From Methyloversatilis sp. (GTDB lineage: Bacteria > Pseudomonadota > Gammaproteobacteria > Burkholderiales > Rhodocyclaceae), in assembly GCF_030698125.1 (NCBI RefSeq), contig NZ_JAUYNV010000006.1, positions 1 through 64,000 on the forward strand: a stretch of 64,000 bases of DNA, written 5' to 3'. A model generated the notes under the pieces. The model saw only the letters and a list, made by a program, of their open reading frames with translations, did not search any database and was not told the origin of the DNA. Below, one piece after another: positions 43,424 through 53,437 of the stretch (positions are counted from its first letter, which is position 1; every line of letters begins with the position of its first letter). Position numbers and translations under genes: made by a program.

Positions 43424-44923
43424 ATGTCACTCGCCATCCTGCGCAGCCGCGCGCTGGCCGGTCTGTACGCACCGGAGGTGGCGGTCGAAGTGCACGTCGC
43501 AAACGGGTTGCCCGCGTTTTCGCTGGTCGGTCTGCCTGATGCCGAAGTGCGCGAAGCGCGCGACCGTGTGCGCGCGGCCATCCTCTGCTCCGGCTTCGAG
43601 TTTCCGGCCCGGCGCATCACCGTCAATCTGGCGCCGGCCGACCTGCCGAAGGAATCCGGCCGGTTCGACCTGCCGATCGCGCTCGGCATCCTGATCGCGT
43701 CCGGTGCGCTCGACGCGCCCGCGCTCGACCGCCACGAATTCGCTGGCGAACTGTCACTGACCGGTGCGCTGCGTCCGGTGCGCGGGGCGCTGCCGATGGC
43801 GCTCGGCGCGCGCGACGCCGGTCGCTGTTTCGTGCTGCCGGCGGAATCGGCGGCCGAAGCCGTGATGGTGGCCGGCGTCGATGTGCGCGCCGCGCGCTCG
43901 CTGCTCGATGTGTGCGCCCACCTGTGCGGCCGCGAGGCGCTGCCCCGCGCGAGCGCGCCGGCGCAGCGCGCAGCGCCGGTCTGGCCGGATCTGGCCGATG
44001 TGCGGGGCCAGCTGCAGGCACGCCGCGCACTGGAAATTGCCGCCGCGGGCAATCATTCGCTGTTGCTCAGCGGCCCGCCCGGCACCGGCAAATCGATGCT
44101 GGCGGCGCGTCTGCCCGGCCTGCTGCCCGATCTTGAAGAAGCCGAGGCGCTGGAAACGGCGGCCGTGCTGTCCGGCGCCGGCCTGTTCGATGCCGCCCGT
44201 CTGACGCATCGGCCGTACCGCGCGCCGCACCATTCGGCGAGCGCTGCCGCGCTGGTGGGCGGAGGCGCGGTACCGCGGCCAGGCGAGATTTCACTGGCAC
44301 ACCACGGCGTGCTGTTTCTCGACGAACTGCCTGAATTCGACCGTCGCGTGCTCGAAGCGCTGCGCGAGCCGCTGGAAACCGGTCATGTGACGATTGCGCG
44401 CGCCGCCCACCGGGCGCAGTTTCCGGCGCGTTTCCAGCTGGTTGCCGCGATGAATCCGTGTCCGTGCGGGTATCTGGGTCATCCGTCGGCGCGCTGTCGC
44501 TGCACGCCGGATCAGGTGGCGCGTTACCGCAACCGCCTGTCAGGCCCGCTGCTCGACCGCATCGACCTGCTGGTGACCGTTGCACCGCTGGCCGAACATG
44601 AACTGCGCGCCGGTCCCGGCGAAGCGACGCCGGTGGTGCGTGCGCGGGTGTCGGCCGCACGCTGCCGGCAGCTCGCGCGTCAGGCGCGGACGAACCAGTC
44701 GCTGGAGGCGGCCGACATCGATCTGCACTGCGTGCTGACCGATCCGGCGCGCGCGCTGCTCGGCCAGGCGATGACGGCGCTGAACCTGTCGGCGCGCGCC
44801 TATCACCGTTGCCTCAAGGTGGCGCGGACGATCGCCGATCTGGCACAGGCGGACTGCATCGCCCCGGTCCACGTCGCCGAAGCGATCCAGTACCGGCGCG
44901 CGCTCGACGCACCGGCACGTTAG
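43424..44923 (+). CDS. comM: ComM/YifB-family Mg-chelatase-like AAA+ ATPase
   Basis: 499 residues. N-terminal Lon-like domain 'VHVANGLPAFSLVGLPDAEV', AAA+ core with Walker A 'GPPGTGKSM', Walker B 'GVLFLDELPEF', the zinc-like 'NPCPCGYLGHPSARCRCTP' and the C-terminal 'LNLSARAYHRCLKVARTIADL' (in part). ComM is a hexameric branch-migration helicase that helps integrate donor DNA during natural transformation. dprA, another competence gene, lies at 61.8 kb. Confidence 0.95.
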   Translation: MSLAILRSRALAGLYAPEVAVEVHVANGLPAFSLVGLPDAEVREARDRVRAAILCSGFEFPARRITVNLAPADLPKESGRFDLPIALGILIASGALDAPALDRHEFAGELSLTGALRPVRGALPMALGARDAGRCFVLPAESAAEAVMVAGVDVRAARSLLDVCAHLCGREALPRASAPAQRAAPVWPDLADVRGQLQARRALEIAAAGNHSLLLSGPPGTGKSMLAARLPGLLPDLEEAEALETAAVLSGAGLFDAARLTHRPYRAPHHSASAAALVGGGAVPRPGEISLAHHGVLFLDELPEFDRRVLEALREPLETGHVTIARAAHRAQFPARFQLVAAMNPCPCGYLGHPSARCRCTPDQVARYRNRLSGPLLDRIDLLVTVAPLAEHELRAGPGEATPVVRARVSAARCRQLARQARTNQSLEAADIDLHCVLTDPARALLGQAMTALNLSARAYHRCLKVARTIADLAQADCIAPVHVAEAIQYRRALDAPAR

Positions 44924-44993
44924 GGGTCTGCAAATCGATGTCAGCACACCCCGGGGTCTGCGATGACGCAGCAACCGATCCCGGGCGGCCCGC

Positions 44994-45614
44994 TCAGTGC
45001 TGTCCGCTCAGTTGCCGGAAGCGCGCGAGGTCTTCCTGGAAGCGCTGCTGCGTCTCGACCAGATCGCGCTCTTTCGAGGCGATGTTGTCGGCCAGCAGGC
45101 GCATGTCCTGCGCGTTGGTGTCCAGCCGGTCCTTGATGCCCGCCGGTAGCGGCTTGCCGGCGAAGCGCGCGGCGTCGGTTTCCAGCTTGACGTGGCGCTG
45201 CTTGAGCGTCTGCGCCTGGTCGCGCAGCTGCGTCAGCAGGTCTTCGATATCGGTCACCCGGCGCTTGCGCGCCATGTCGATGTCGCGTTCGCTTGAATAG
45301 GTATTGAGCAGCGTGGCATCGCGCCGCCGCTGTTCCTGGCGCACGCGGTCTTCCTCGCTGGCCTTCTGCGCCTCGGCGTCGCGCTTTTCGCGCTGTTCCA
45401 CACTGATCGGCGCGTCGACCTGCTTCACCGTGGCGCCCTGCTTGTTGAGCTCCCGGTAGCTGCGGTCGGCACAGGCTTCCGGCAGTACGTCGCCGCACAC
45501 CTGCTGTCCGCGCGCGTCCTTGCAGCAATAGACGCGCGCCTCGGCGAGCGGGGCGAACATCAGGCCGATCAGGGCCAGGCCGGGCAGCAGGTGACGCAGT
45601 TCCAGGGTGTTCAT
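44994..45614 (-). CDS. Exported coiled-coil protein with DUF4124-like N terminus
   Basis: 206 residues. Signal peptide ending near 'PLAEA', then 'RVYCCKDARGQQVCGDVLPEAC', a four-Cys segment like the DUF4124 domain, followed by ~140 residues of charged coiled coil ('EQREKRDAEAQKASEEDRV' etc.). Predicted periplasmic; function unknown. It starts 2 bp after the pyrE stop, so it is probably co-transcribed with pyrE. Confidence 0.8.
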   Translation of the reverse strand: MNTLELRHLLPGLALIGLMFAPLAEARVYCCKDARGQQVCGDVLPEACADRSYRELNKQGATVKQVDAPISVEQREKRDAEAQKASEEDRVRQEQRRRDATLLNTYSSERDIDMARKRRVTDIEDLLTQLRDQAQTLKQRHVKLETDAARFAGKPLPAGIKDRLDTNAQDMRLLADNIASKERDLVETQQRFQEDLARFRQLSGQH

Positions 45615-45616
45615 CT

Positions 45617-46258
45617 TCAGGGACCGACTCCGTATTGCGCGCGGTACGCCTGCACCGCAGCCAGATTGCTCTCCATGCCGGCGGTGAGCTGCAGATAGCT
45701 CACCAGATCATCGAGACTGGCGCAGGCCACCACCGGCATGCCGTATGAACGTTCCACTTCCTGAACCGCTGACAACGCGCCGCTGCCGCGCTCCATGCGG
45801 TCGAGTGCGATGGCGACGCCGGCCGGTATCGCGCCGGCGGCACGGATCAGTTCGACCGACTCGCGCACCGAAGTACCGGCGCTGATCACGTCATCGATGA
45901 TCAGCACGCGGCCCTTGAGCGGCGCGCCGATCAGCGTGCCGCCTTCGCCGTGGTCCTTCGCTTCCTTGCGGTTGAACGCGAACGGCACATCGCGACCGCG
46001 CTGCGCCATCTGCATCGCCGCACCGGCGGCCAGCACGATGCCCTTGTAGGCCGGGCCGAACAGCATGTCGAACGCAGGCGCACGGTTCAGGATGGTTTCG
46101 GCATAGAACTCCGAAAGCTTTAGCACCGACGCGCCACTGTTGAACAAACCGGCGTTGAAAAAGTACGGCGACTGGCGGCCAGCCTTGGTGGTGAAGCTGC
46201 CGAAGCGCAGCACGCCGGTGTCGCAGGCGAACTGCACGAATGAACGTCTAGAATCCAC
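45617..46258 (-). CDS. pyrE: Orotate phosphoribosyltransferase
   Basis: 213 residues with a GTG start at 46258, the same length as E. coli PyrE. It joins orotate and PRPP to give OMP in pyrimidine synthesis. Motifs: '[20 protein letters not shown]', '[12 protein letters not shown]' and the PRPP loop '[19 protein letters not shown]'. An ATG at 46291 would add 11 residues and overlap the xthA start codon on the other strand, so I prefer 46258. Confidence 0.95.
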   Translation of the reverse strand: MDSRRSFVQFACDTGVLRFGSFTTKAGRQSPYFFNAGLFNSGASVLKLSEFYAETILNRAPAFDMLFGPAYKGIVLAAGAAMQMAQRGRDVPFAFNRKEAKDHGEGGTLIGAPLKGRVLIIDDVISAGTSVRESVELIRAAGAIPAGVAIALDRMERGSGALSAVQEVERSYGMPVVACASLDDLVSYLQLTAGMESNLAAVQAYRAQYGVGP

Positions 46259-46289
46259 GGATTTTCCCAACGAATCGGATAAACCGGCC

Positions 46290-47084
46290 ATGTTACGTAT
46301 CGTGTCGCTCAACCTCAACGGTATCCGCTCGGCCACGACAAAGGGTGTGTGGGCCTGGCTGGCCGGCGAGTCGCCCGGCGTGCTGGCGGTGCAGGAGCTG
46401 AAGGCGCAGGCGGCCGATCTCGACGATACGATGCGCGCGCCGGCCGCCCTCGGCGGTCTGCCCGGCCATTTTCACTACGCGCTGAAGAAGGGCTACAGCG
46501 GCGTCGGGATTTACTCGCGGCGTGCGCCCTCGCGCGTGATCACCGGCTTCGGCGTGCAGGAATTCGATGACGAGGGCCGCTATGTGGAAGCCGATTTCGG
46601 CGACCTGACGGTCATTTCGCTCTATCTGCCGTCCGGCTCCAGCGCACCGGAGCGGCAGGAGGCGAAATTCCGCTTTCTCGATGCGTTTGTGCCGCATCTG
46701 GCGGCGCTGCGCGCCAGCGGTCGCGAAATCGTCATCTGTGGCGACTGGAACATCGCGCACCGGGAAATCGACCTGAAGAACTGGAAGGGCAATCTGAAGA
46801 ATTCAGGCTTCCTGCCCGAAGAGCGGGCGTGGATGAGCGCACTGCTCGGCCAGGGCGGCTGGGTCGATGTCTACCGCAGCCTGCACCCCGACACCACCGA
46901 CGACTGCTACACCTGGTGGAGCAACCGCGGCCAGGCGCGCGCAAACAATGTCGGGTGGCGCATCGACTACCAGATCGCGACCCCGGGAATCGCGGCGAAG
47001 GCCCGCGCAGCGAGGGTCTACAAGGATCATCGATTCAGTGATCATGCGCCGCTGATTGTCGACTACGATGTCTCTACGGCATGA
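46290..47084 (+). CDS. xthA: Exodeoxyribonuclease III
   Basis: 264 residues, AP endonuclease/3' exonuclease of base-excision repair. Conserved blocks '[13 protein letters not shown]', 'LAVQELKAQ', '[10 protein letters not shown]', '[19 protein letters not shown]', '[10 protein letters not shown]' and '[13 protein letters not shown]' supply the metal and phosphate ligands. Divergent from pyrE with 31 bp between start codons. Confidence 0.96.
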   Translation: MLRIVSLNLNGIRSATTKGVWAWLAGESPGVLAVQELKAQAADLDDTMRAPAALGGLPGHFHYALKKGYSGVGIYSRRAPSRVITGFGVQEFDDEGRYVEADFGDLTVISLYLPSGSSAPERQEAKFRFLDAFVPHLAALRASGREIVICGDWNIAHREIDLKNWKGNLKNSGFLPEERAWMSALLGQGGWVDVYRSLHPDTTDDCYTWWSNRGQARANNVGWRIDYQIATPGIAAKARAARVYKDHRFSDHAPLIVDYDVSTA

Positions 47085-47122
47085 CGAAGTCGTGCCTCCA
47101 AAAAAAGCACAGCGAGGTCAGC

Positions 47123-48217
47123 ATGAATACGAAAAGCCGTTGCACGCGCGTGCTTGCCGCCGCGCTGTTTGTCGCGTTTCCGTGGTCGAGCGCCTATTCA
47201 GCGAGCTCGCCGTACAGTGGAATCGTCGCATTCGGCGACAGCCTGACCGATACCGGAAACTTCACTGCGCTGGCCAGCGGGCTGTCCTCCGGCCTTGTCA
47301 ATTTCCCGAGCCCTGACTTCGGCTATGCCCAGGGGCGCTTTTCGAATGGCAAGGTGGCGATCGAATATCTGGCCGAATCGCTGAACCTGAACCTGACCAG
47401 TTATGCGGTGGGCGGTGCCAAGACGGGTCCGTCCGCGCTGCCCGGTCTGCCCGACAACTATATCGATGAAGACGGCGAATCCGGCTTTCCGGCGGGATCG
47501 TTCGACGGCACCGGCGTGGTCGCCCAGGTGGCGTCGCACATCGCCGGGAACGGCGGCACGATCGACGGCCAGGCGCTGTATTTCGTCTGGGCCGGGCCGA
47601 ACGACTACTTTTCGCTTGCCGATCAGGCTCTCGCCGGGGCGCCTGAAGCGATACCGGCGCTGACCTCGGCCTACATCTCCAATGCGATCGGCCACCTGCA
47701 AGGTTCGGTGCAGACGCTCTACGCCGCCGGTGCGCGCAGCTTCCTGATCCCGAACATGCCGAATCTTGGCGTGACGCCCTTTGCGCTGGCCGCCGGACCG
47801 CAACTGTCCGCCCTGGCGACACAGACTGCGGCGTCGCACAACTTCTATCTGAGCGGCCTGCTGGGCGGGCTGGCCGGATCGCTGACCGATGCGCAGTTCT
47901 TTTCCAGCGACACCTTCGCGCTGACCACCCATGCGAATCTGGACCCCGCCGGTGCCGGATTCGGCAACACGACGGACATGTGCCAGTTCAATCCATCGTG
48001 TACCGATCCGACGTCCTATCTGTACTGGGACGACGTGCACATCACCACTGCAGCGCACGAGGCGCTTGCCGGGCGGTTCGCGCAGGCGCTGGTTCCGGTG
48101 CCTGAAATACAGACCTGGGCCATGCTGCTGGCCGGTCTTGGCCTGATCGGCGTAGCCGGTCGCCTACGTGCTTCAAGGGTACAGGCCCACATGGGTGCGT
48201 TGCGCGAGGCAACTTAA
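47123..48217 (+). CDS. GDSL-family esterase/lipase with PEP-CTERM signal
   Basis: 364 residues. Signal peptide ending 'SSAYSAS', block I 'VAFGDSLTDTGNF' (catalytic Ser), block III 'WAGPNDYF', block V 'YWDDVHITTAAHEALAG' (catalytic Asp/His), then 'VPVPEIQTWAMLLAGLGLIG' and an Arg-containing end for exosortase sorting; 15 residues continue past the usual Arg cluster. A secreted or surface-bound hydrolase of lipids or acyl groups. Second PEP-CTERM protein in the window. Confidence 0.92.
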   Translation: MNTKSRCTRVLAAALFVAFPWSSAYSASSPYSGIVAFGDSLTDTGNFTALASGLSSGLVNFPSPDFGYAQGRFSNGKVAIEYLAESLNLNLTSYAVGGAKTGPSALPGLPDNYIDEDGESGFPAGSFDGTGVVAQVASHIAGNGGTIDGQALYFVWAGPNDYFSLADQALAGAPEAIPALTSAYISNAIGHLQGSVQTLYAAGARSFLIPNMPNLGVTPFALAAGPQLSALATQTAASHNFYLSGLLGGLAGSLTDAQFFSSDTFALTTHANLDPAGAGFGNTTDMCQFNPSCTDPTSYLYWDDVHITTAAHEALAGRFAQALVPVPEIQTWAMLLAGLGLIGVAGRLRASRVQAHMGALREAT

Positions 48218-48268
48218 GGGGTTAACTTCCTGTCTTTAGAGGCGCCCCATTCAACAAGGAGAACATCA

Positions 48269-48589
48269 ATGTCCGAACTCATCGATCAATCAACCGTCAC
48301 CAAGCAAAAGCTGATTGCGGACCTGAAGGTAGTGATCACCGACGCGGAAGAGCTGCTGAAGGTCACGGCCAACCAGGCGGGCGAAAAAGTGGGCGAACTG
48401 CGCGTGCGCATGCAGGAAAATCTGACCTCCGCGCGACACAAGCTGGCTGACGCCGAAGTCGCGCTGAAGGAAAAGTCGCGCGAAGTGGCGCGCGTCACCG
48501 ATGACTACGTACACGATCACCCGTGGAAGGCGATCGGCGTTGCGGCCGGCGCCGGATTGCTGATCGGGCTGCTGATCGGTCGTCGCTGA
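48269..48589 (+). CDS. DUF883/YqjD-ElaB family protein
   Basis: 106 residues: soluble helical N terminus with 'KQKLIADLKVVITDAEELLK', and a C-terminal anchor 'HPWKAIGVAAGAGLLIGLLI' ending in Arg-Arg, the YqjD/ElaB pattern of inner-membrane, ribosome-associated proteins. AAGGAGAA precedes the ATG. First gene of a three-gene set (yqjD-yqjE-yqjK-like). Confidence 0.9.
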   Translation: MSELIDQSTVTKQKLIADLKVVITDAEELLKVTANQAGEKVGELRVRMQENLTSARHKLADAEVALKEKSREVARVTDDYVHDHPWKAIGVAAGAGLLIGLLIGRR

Positions 48590-48594
48590 GCGCG

Positions 48595-48975
48595 ATGTCG
48601 GAATCGCAACGGCCCGAGCGTCTTGCCGTATCGCTGAAGGGCTTCTTCTCCAGCCTGATCGAACTTGTTCAGGTCAGGCTGGAGTTGGTCACGGTCGAGG
48701 CGCGCGACGAAGCGCTGCGTCTGACCGAACTGCTGGTGTACGGCGCGCTGGCCATTGCCTTCCTCACCTTCGGCATCGCCTTTGTGGCGGTGCTGCTGAC
48801 CGTTCTTCTGTGGGACAGCCACCGCCTGCTGGCGTTGACGCTGTTTTCCACACTATTCATCACGCTCGGAGTGCTGGCGGCGGTCGTCGCGCGGGCACGC
48901 ATGGCCGAGGGCACACGCCTGTTTGCTTCGTCGCTCGACGAACTGAAACGCGACCGCGATAGCCTGCGCCAATGA
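48595..48975 (+). CDS. YqjE-like phage-holin-superfamily membrane protein
   Basis: 126 residues with 'LIELVQVRLELVTVEARDEALR' (in part) and two membrane helices, typical of the putative holin/YqjE family found after YqjD. It starts 5 bp after the previous stop and overlaps the next gene by 4 bp. Role not established; envelope-associated. Confidence 0.85.
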   Translation: MSESQRPERLAVSLKGFFSSLIELVQVRLELVTVEARDEALRLTELLVYGALAIAFLTFGIAFVAVLLTVLLWDSHRLLALTLFSTLFITLGVLAAVVARARMAEGTRLFASSLDELKRDRDSLRQ

Positions 48976-49274
48976 ACCCGCAACGCCTGCACCTTGCGCT
49001 GGCGCGCGAACGTCTGCTGGAGCGATCGCGCCTGCTGCGCGGCATCGCAGTCGAACAATCGGCTGCGCTGTCACCGGCATTGCGCTTTGGCGACACGGTG
49101 CGCGATGGTGTGCAGTGGGTGCGAGGACATCCGGAAGTCATCGCCGCGGCAGCGGTCGCCCTGTTCCTGCTGCGGCCGCGTCGTGTCTGGCGCTGGGGTC
49201 TGCGGCTGTGGGGTGGCTGGCGATTGCTGCAGCAAGTGCAGCTCAGACTGGGTTCCGGCAGCCGGCGATCGTGA
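48972..49274 (+). CDS. YqjK-like small protein
   Basis: 100 residues, Arg-rich, with one hydrophobic segment 'VIAAAAVALFLLRP'. The position after YqjD- and YqjE-like genes and the overlap with the latter are the main evidence; the sequence itself is weakly conserved. Confidence 0.7.
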   Translation: MNPQRLHLALARERLLERSRLLRGIAVEQSAALSPALRFGDTVRDGVQWVRGHPEVIAAAAVALFLLRPRRVWRWGLRLWGGWRLLQQVQLRLGSGSRRS

Positions 49275-49387
49275 GTCGCGTGCGGCCCGGGATTATTCCC
49301 CGGCGGGACTCGGGTCGGCGCCGGTAACTCAAGTTTTCGGCATGATTGCCGAATTCAGATCACTGCCATCGTTCCGAGACGTCAGAC

Positions 49388-50245
49388 ATGTCCTCCCATA
49401 CCGCACAGGAACTGGCGCAGCGCACGACCGAGCTGGTGACCCTGCCGGCCATCTACCATCGCGTGAAACAGGTGTTCGACGACCCGGAAGGTTCGGTACT
49501 CGACCTCGCGAAAGTGGTGGTGGCCGATCCCGGCATCACGATGCGCGTGCTGCGCGTCGTCAATAGTGTGTTCTACGGATTTCCCGGCAAGGTCGAAACC
49601 ATGTCGCGCGCGGTCAGCGTGCTCGGCATGCAGCAGGTGCACGACATCGTTCTGGCCACCACGGTGACCGCAGTCTTCTCCGGCATGCGGCCCGAGCGCA
49701 TGGACGTTGCCCGCTTCTGGCGTGCGTCTGCGATGCGCGGTCTGCTGGCACGTGCGGCCGCCAAGAGCTGCGGCCTGCTCGATGCCGAACGTCTGTTCGT
49801 CGGTGGCCTGCTGGCCGATATCGGCCACATGGTGATGTACATGCACGTACCGCAGCTGGCCGAGGCGGCGCTGCTGGAAAGCCGCGGCGCCGATGTATCA
49901 CCGGAACAGATTGAACGCGCCCTGATCGGTTGCGATTACGCCGCCGTCGGCGCCGAACTGCTGCGGGCATGGCAGCTGCCGACCAGCTTTTCGACCGCGA
50001 TCGGTGCGCAGATCGATCCGGCACGCGGTGCGCCGCACGAATTCGAAGCCTGCCTGCTGCATTTCGCCCGCCGCGCGGTGGGCGAAGACGGCGAACTGCT
50101 GGATTCGGCCCGGATTGTGGCCACCGTAGTACCCGAGGCGTGGAACATGACCCGGCTGGAACCGCAGGCTTTCGAGGGCGCATGCGCCGAAGCAAGCAGT
50201 TCGATGGCCGCGGTGATGGGGCTGTTCTTTCCGGAATACGCCTGA
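49388..50245 (+). CDS. HDOD-domain signalling protein
   Basis: 285 residues. 'LPAIYHRVKQVFDDPEGSV', 'VVADPGITMRVLRVVNSVFYG', 'SRAVSVLGMQQVHDIVLA' and 'RLFVGGLLADIGHMVMY' are the HDOD pattern, a catalytically inactive HD relative that mediates protein contacts in signalling. No attached GGDEF/EAL or receiver domain. Start ATG 49388. Confidence 0.88.
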   Translation: MSSHTAQELAQRTTELVTLPAIYHRVKQVFDDPEGSVLDLAKVVVADPGITMRVLRVVNSVFYGFPGKVETMSRAVSVLGMQQVHDIVLATTVTAVFSGMRPERMDVARFWRASAMRGLLARAAAKSCGLLDAERLFVGGLLADIGHMVMYMHVPQLAEAALLESRGADVSPEQIERALIGCDYAAVGAELLRAWQLPTSFSTAIGAQIDPARGAPHEFEACLLHFARRAVGEDGELLDSARIVATVVPEAWNMTRLEPQAFEGACAEASSSMAAVMGLFFPEYA

Positions 50246-50349
50246 CCGCGCGCCTGACCGCACGGTTGTCCGACCGGCTTTGCTGCGCGGTCGGTCGGTG
50301 GGGCTGGTATCTTCCGGCCTTGTTCCCGCCCCGCACCCGCGCTTCGCCC

Positions 50350-51720
50350 GTGACCCCGCACCCCACTGATGCCGGCTGGCTCGACAGCCTGAAGGTCTAT
50401 GCCCACCCGCGCGTCGCGGGCATGCTGTTTCTCGGTTTTTCCGCCGGTCTGCCGCTGATCCTGGTGCTCGGCTCGCTGTCGTACTGGCTGCGTGAGGCGG
50501 GGATCGATCGCTCGACCATCGGCTATTTCAGCTGGATCGGTCTCGCCTACGCCTTCAAGTGGATGTGGTCGCCGCTGGTCGATCGCCTGCCGCTGCCGCT
50601 GCTGACCGGTCTGCTCGGTCGGCGCCGCAGCTGGTTGCTGGCGTCACAGCTCACCATCGCGCTGGCGCTGCTCGGCATGGCGGCAACCGATCCGGCGCAG
50701 AACCTGAGCCGCATGGCGTATTGCGCACTGGCGGTTGCGTTCGCCTCGGCGACGCAGGACATCGCGCTCGACGCCTACCGCATCGAGGCGGTCGAGCAGC
50801 GGCTGCAGGGCGCGATGGCGGCGACCTACCAGGGCGGCTACCGCATTGCGATGATCGTCGCGTCGGCCGGCGTGCTGTGGCTGGCGGCGTCGGTCGATGC
50901 GACCGAACTCGTTTATGAGCACGCGCCCTGGCGCTTCGCCTACCTCGTGATGGCGGCCAGCATGTCGGTCGGCGTGGTGACCACGCTGCTCATCCGCGAG
51001 CCCGAGGTGGTGGTGTCGGCCGAAACCGTGCAGCGCGAGGCGCGCGCCCGAGACTGGCTGATGCGCGAAGGCCTGCACGGCCCGCTGCTGCGTCTGGCTG
51101 CCTGGCTGCACGGCGCCGCACTGTCGCCGCTGCTCGACTTCATCCGCCGCTACCGCTGGCAGGCCGTGCTGCTGCTGGCCCTGATCGGCACCTACCGCAT
51201 TTCCGATGTGGTCATGGGCATCATGGCCAACGCCTTCTATGTCGACATGGGCTACACGAAGGATGAGGTGGCGACGGTGGCCAAGGTGTACGGCGTGGGC
51301 ATGACCATCGCCGGCGCGGTGATCGGCGGCGTGCTCACTGCCCGCATCGGCGTCATGAAGACGCTGTTTCTCGGTGCGTTGCTGTCGTCGGTCACCAATC
51401 TGCTGTTCGTCTGGCTGGCCGGTCGCGGCCACGACGTCAGCGGCCTCATCTTCGCGATCTCGGCCGACAACCTGTCGGCCGGCATTGCGTCGTCCGCCTT
51501 CGTGGCCTATCTGTCCGGGCTGACCAACGTGGCGTACTCGGCCACGCAGTACGCGCTGTTCAGTTCGCTGATGCTGCTGCTGCCCAAATTCATCGCCGGT
51601 TTTTCCGGTGTGGTGGTGGACGCGCGCGGCTACGAGTTCTTCTTCACCGGTACCGCACTGCTCGGCGTGCCGGTGCTGGCGCTGGTCTGGCTGGCGGCGA
51701 GGGCGGAACGGGACAGGTAG
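50350..51720 (+). CDS. AmpG-family MFS permease
   Basis: 456 residues from GTG 50350; about 12 membrane helices. 'MLFLGFSAGLPLILVLGSLS', 'WSPLVDRLPLP', 'ASATQDIALDAYRIE' and 'GLTNVAYSATQYALFSSLM' match AmpG, which imports GlcNAc-anhydro-muropeptides for cell-wall recycling. No ampD-like gene nearby. No good RBS, so the start is tentative. Confidence 0.88.
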   Translation: MTPHPTDAGWLDSLKVYAHPRVAGMLFLGFSAGLPLILVLGSLSYWLREAGIDRSTIGYFSWIGLAYAFKWMWSPLVDRLPLPLLTGLLGRRRSWLLASQLTIALALLGMAATDPAQNLSRMAYCALAVAFASATQDIALDAYRIEAVEQRLQGAMAATYQGGYRIAMIVASAGVLWLAASVDATELVYEHAPWRFAYLVMAASMSVGVVTTLLIREPEVVVSAETVQREARARDWLMREGLHGPLLRLAAWLHGAALSPLLDFIRRYRWQAVLLLALIGTYRISDVVMGIMANAFYVDMGYTKDEVATVAKVYGVGMTIAGAVIGGVLTARIGVMKTLFLGALLSSVTNLLFVWLAGRGHDVSGLIFAISADNLSAGIASSAFVAYLSGLTNVAYSATQYALFSSLMLLLPKFIAGFSGVVVDARGYEFFFTGTALLGVPVLALVWLAARAERDR

Positions 51721-51779
51721 CAAAGGTCAAACCGGCGCCTGTTCGGCGCCTGTTTCCGGGCACGGCAGCTTCCGGATTT

Positions 51780-52661
51780 TCAGCGGCGCTTCGCGCGCGC
51801 CTGTTCGAGCTGTTCGCAAAGTTTCGCCGCGCCGTCGAGTACGCGCGGCGTATTGCGCTGCAGCTGTTCCGGCGGAATGAAATAGAGATTGTCCCGGGCG
51901 ACGGCCGGCAGGCTGCGCCAGCGCCGCCACGCGTCCAGCCACTCCGGGCGCGCATCGGCCATGCCGCTGGCGACGATGACTTCGGGAGCGGCGGCCAGCA
52001 CCGCCTCTTCGGTCACCGTCGGGGCGAGGATGGTCAGACCGGCGAACACGTTGCGTCCGCCGCACAGTGTCATCACGGCGCTGATCAGATGCTGGCCATT
52101 GACCGTCATCGGCGGCCGGTCCCAGATCTGGTAGAACACGCCGACCGGCGGGCGGGATGCGTAACGGGCGGCCAGCCTGTCGCGTCGTGTGCGGAAGTCG
52201 AGTGCTGCGGCATCCGCATCGTTCGATGTACCGGCCAGCCGGCCGAGCAATTCGAGCGTGCGCGGGATGTCATCCAGCGAGCGCGGTTCGCTGACGAAAA
52301 CCGGAATGCCCAGCCGGTCGAGCTGACCGTATTGCGCGGCCCGGGTGCTGCTCTGCCAGACGACGACCAGATCCGGCTTCAGCGCGACTACCGCTTCGAT
52401 GTCGACTGCGCTGGAACTGCCGACCCGCGGCAGCGCCTGCGCCGCCGCCGGATAGTCGCTGTATTCCACCGCGCCGACCAGCTTTCCGCCGGCTCCGGCG
52501 GCGTACAGCAGTTCGGTCACGTGCGGCGCCAGACTGACGATGCGCTGCGCGGGGGCCGGCAGCGCGACGCTGCGTCCGGCGTCGTCGGTGACGCTGACAG
52601 CAGCGCGTGCCGGGGATGCGGCAAGCAACAGTCCGATCAGCAGCCAGGCCAGACGCATCAT
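51780..52661 (-). CDS. btuF: Cobalamin/iron-chelate ABC transporter substrate-binding protein (BtuF-like)
   Basis: 293 residues. Signal peptide 'LLLAASPARA', then 'RIVSLAPHVTELLYAAGAGG', 'VGAVEYSDYPAAAQALPRVG' and 'LKPDLVVVW', the class III binding-protein pattern closest to BtuF. It delivers a corrinoid or siderophore to BtuCD. Its start overlaps the ATPase gene (ATGA at 52658-52661). Confidence 0.85.
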   Translation of the reverse strand: MMRLAWLLIGLLLAASPARAAVSVTDDAGRSVALPAPAQRIVSLAPHVTELLYAAGAGGKLVGAVEYSDYPAAAQALPRVGSSSAVDIEAVVALKPDLVVVWQSSTRAAQYGQLDRLGIPVFVSEPRSLDDIPRTLELLGRLAGTSNDADAAALDFRTRRDRLAARYASRPPVGVFYQIWDRPPMTVNGQHLISAVMTLCGGRNVFAGLTILAPTVTEEAVLAAAPEVIVASGMADARPEWLDAWRRWRSLPAVARDNLYFIPPEQLQRNTPRVLDGAAKLCEQLEQARAKRR

Positions 52662-53437
52662 GCCGGCACGAAATAGCGACGCGCACCGTCGCGCAGCTCG
52701 CGCAGCGGGTGGCAGAAGGCGCGTGACAGCGTGTCCGGCTGCAGCACCGCGTCGACCGCTCCGCAGACCCACTCGCCGCCGCCGGTCAGCAACAGCACGC
52801 GGTCGCAGAAACGCAGCACCTGATTCAGATCATGCAGCACGGCCACCACGGCGCGCCCCTCGTCGTGCGCCATGTCGGCGAACAGCGACAGCGTGTCCAT
52901 CTGGTAGTCGAGGTCGAGATGGGTGACCGGCTCGTCGAGCAGGCACAGCGGTGCGTCCTGCGCCAGCAGCGCGGCGATGGCCACACGTTGTCTTTCGCCG
53001 CCGGACAGCGTGCGCACGTCGCGTGCCTCGAAGCCGGCGAGCGATACGCGGGCCATCGCGTCGAACGCGACCTGCACATCGTGCGCGCTGTCGTCCGACC
53101 AGCGGCCGATGTGCGGATGGCGACCGACCAGCACGGTGTCGAGCACGGTCGACGCGAAGGCGTCGTCGTGCGACTGCGGCAGCAGCGAGCGCCGGCGCGC
53201 CAGCGCGCGCGGCGCCATCGACGCGAGCGACACACCATCGAGCGTGAGGCGGCCGGCGAGCGGTGCGCGCAGCCCGGCCAGCGTGCTCAGCACGGTGGAT
53301 TTGCCGATGCCGTTGCGGCCGATGACGGCGAGCATTTCACCGGGCAGGATGTCGAGATCGAGCGCGGTGCACAGGGTGCGACCTTCGATGCCGACGCTGA
53401 CACCGCGCGCGACGAGCAGGGGCAGGGCGGCGCTCAT
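52658..53437 (-). CDS. btuD: ABC transporter ATPase (BtuD/FecE-like)
   Basis: 259 residues. Walker A 'GRNGIGKST', signature 'LSGGERQRVAIAALLAQ', Walker B 'LCLLDEPVTHLD' and H-loop 'AVLHDLNQVLRFCD' are complete. Powers import through the adjacent FecCD-type permease. Overlaps both neighbours by 4 bp. Confidence 0.93.
   Translation of the reverse strand: MSAALPLLVARGVSVGIEGRTLCTALDLDILPGEMLAVIGRNGIGKSTVLSTLAGLRAPLAGRLTLDGVSLASMAPRALARRRSLLPQSHDDAFASTVLDTVLVGRHPHIGRWSDDSAHDVQVAFDAMARVSLAGFEARDVRTLSGGERQRVAIAALLAQDAPLCLLDEPVTHLDLDYQMDTLSLFADMAHDEGRAVVAVLHDLNQVLRFCDRVLLLTGGGEWVCGAVDAVLQPDTLSRAFCHPLRELRDGARRYFVPA

Noticed and set aside
46259-46291. pyrE start at ATG 46291, overlapping the xthA start codon
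   Set aside because: The GTG at 46258 gives the exact family length and N terminus (213 residues); the extra 11 residues have no counterpart.
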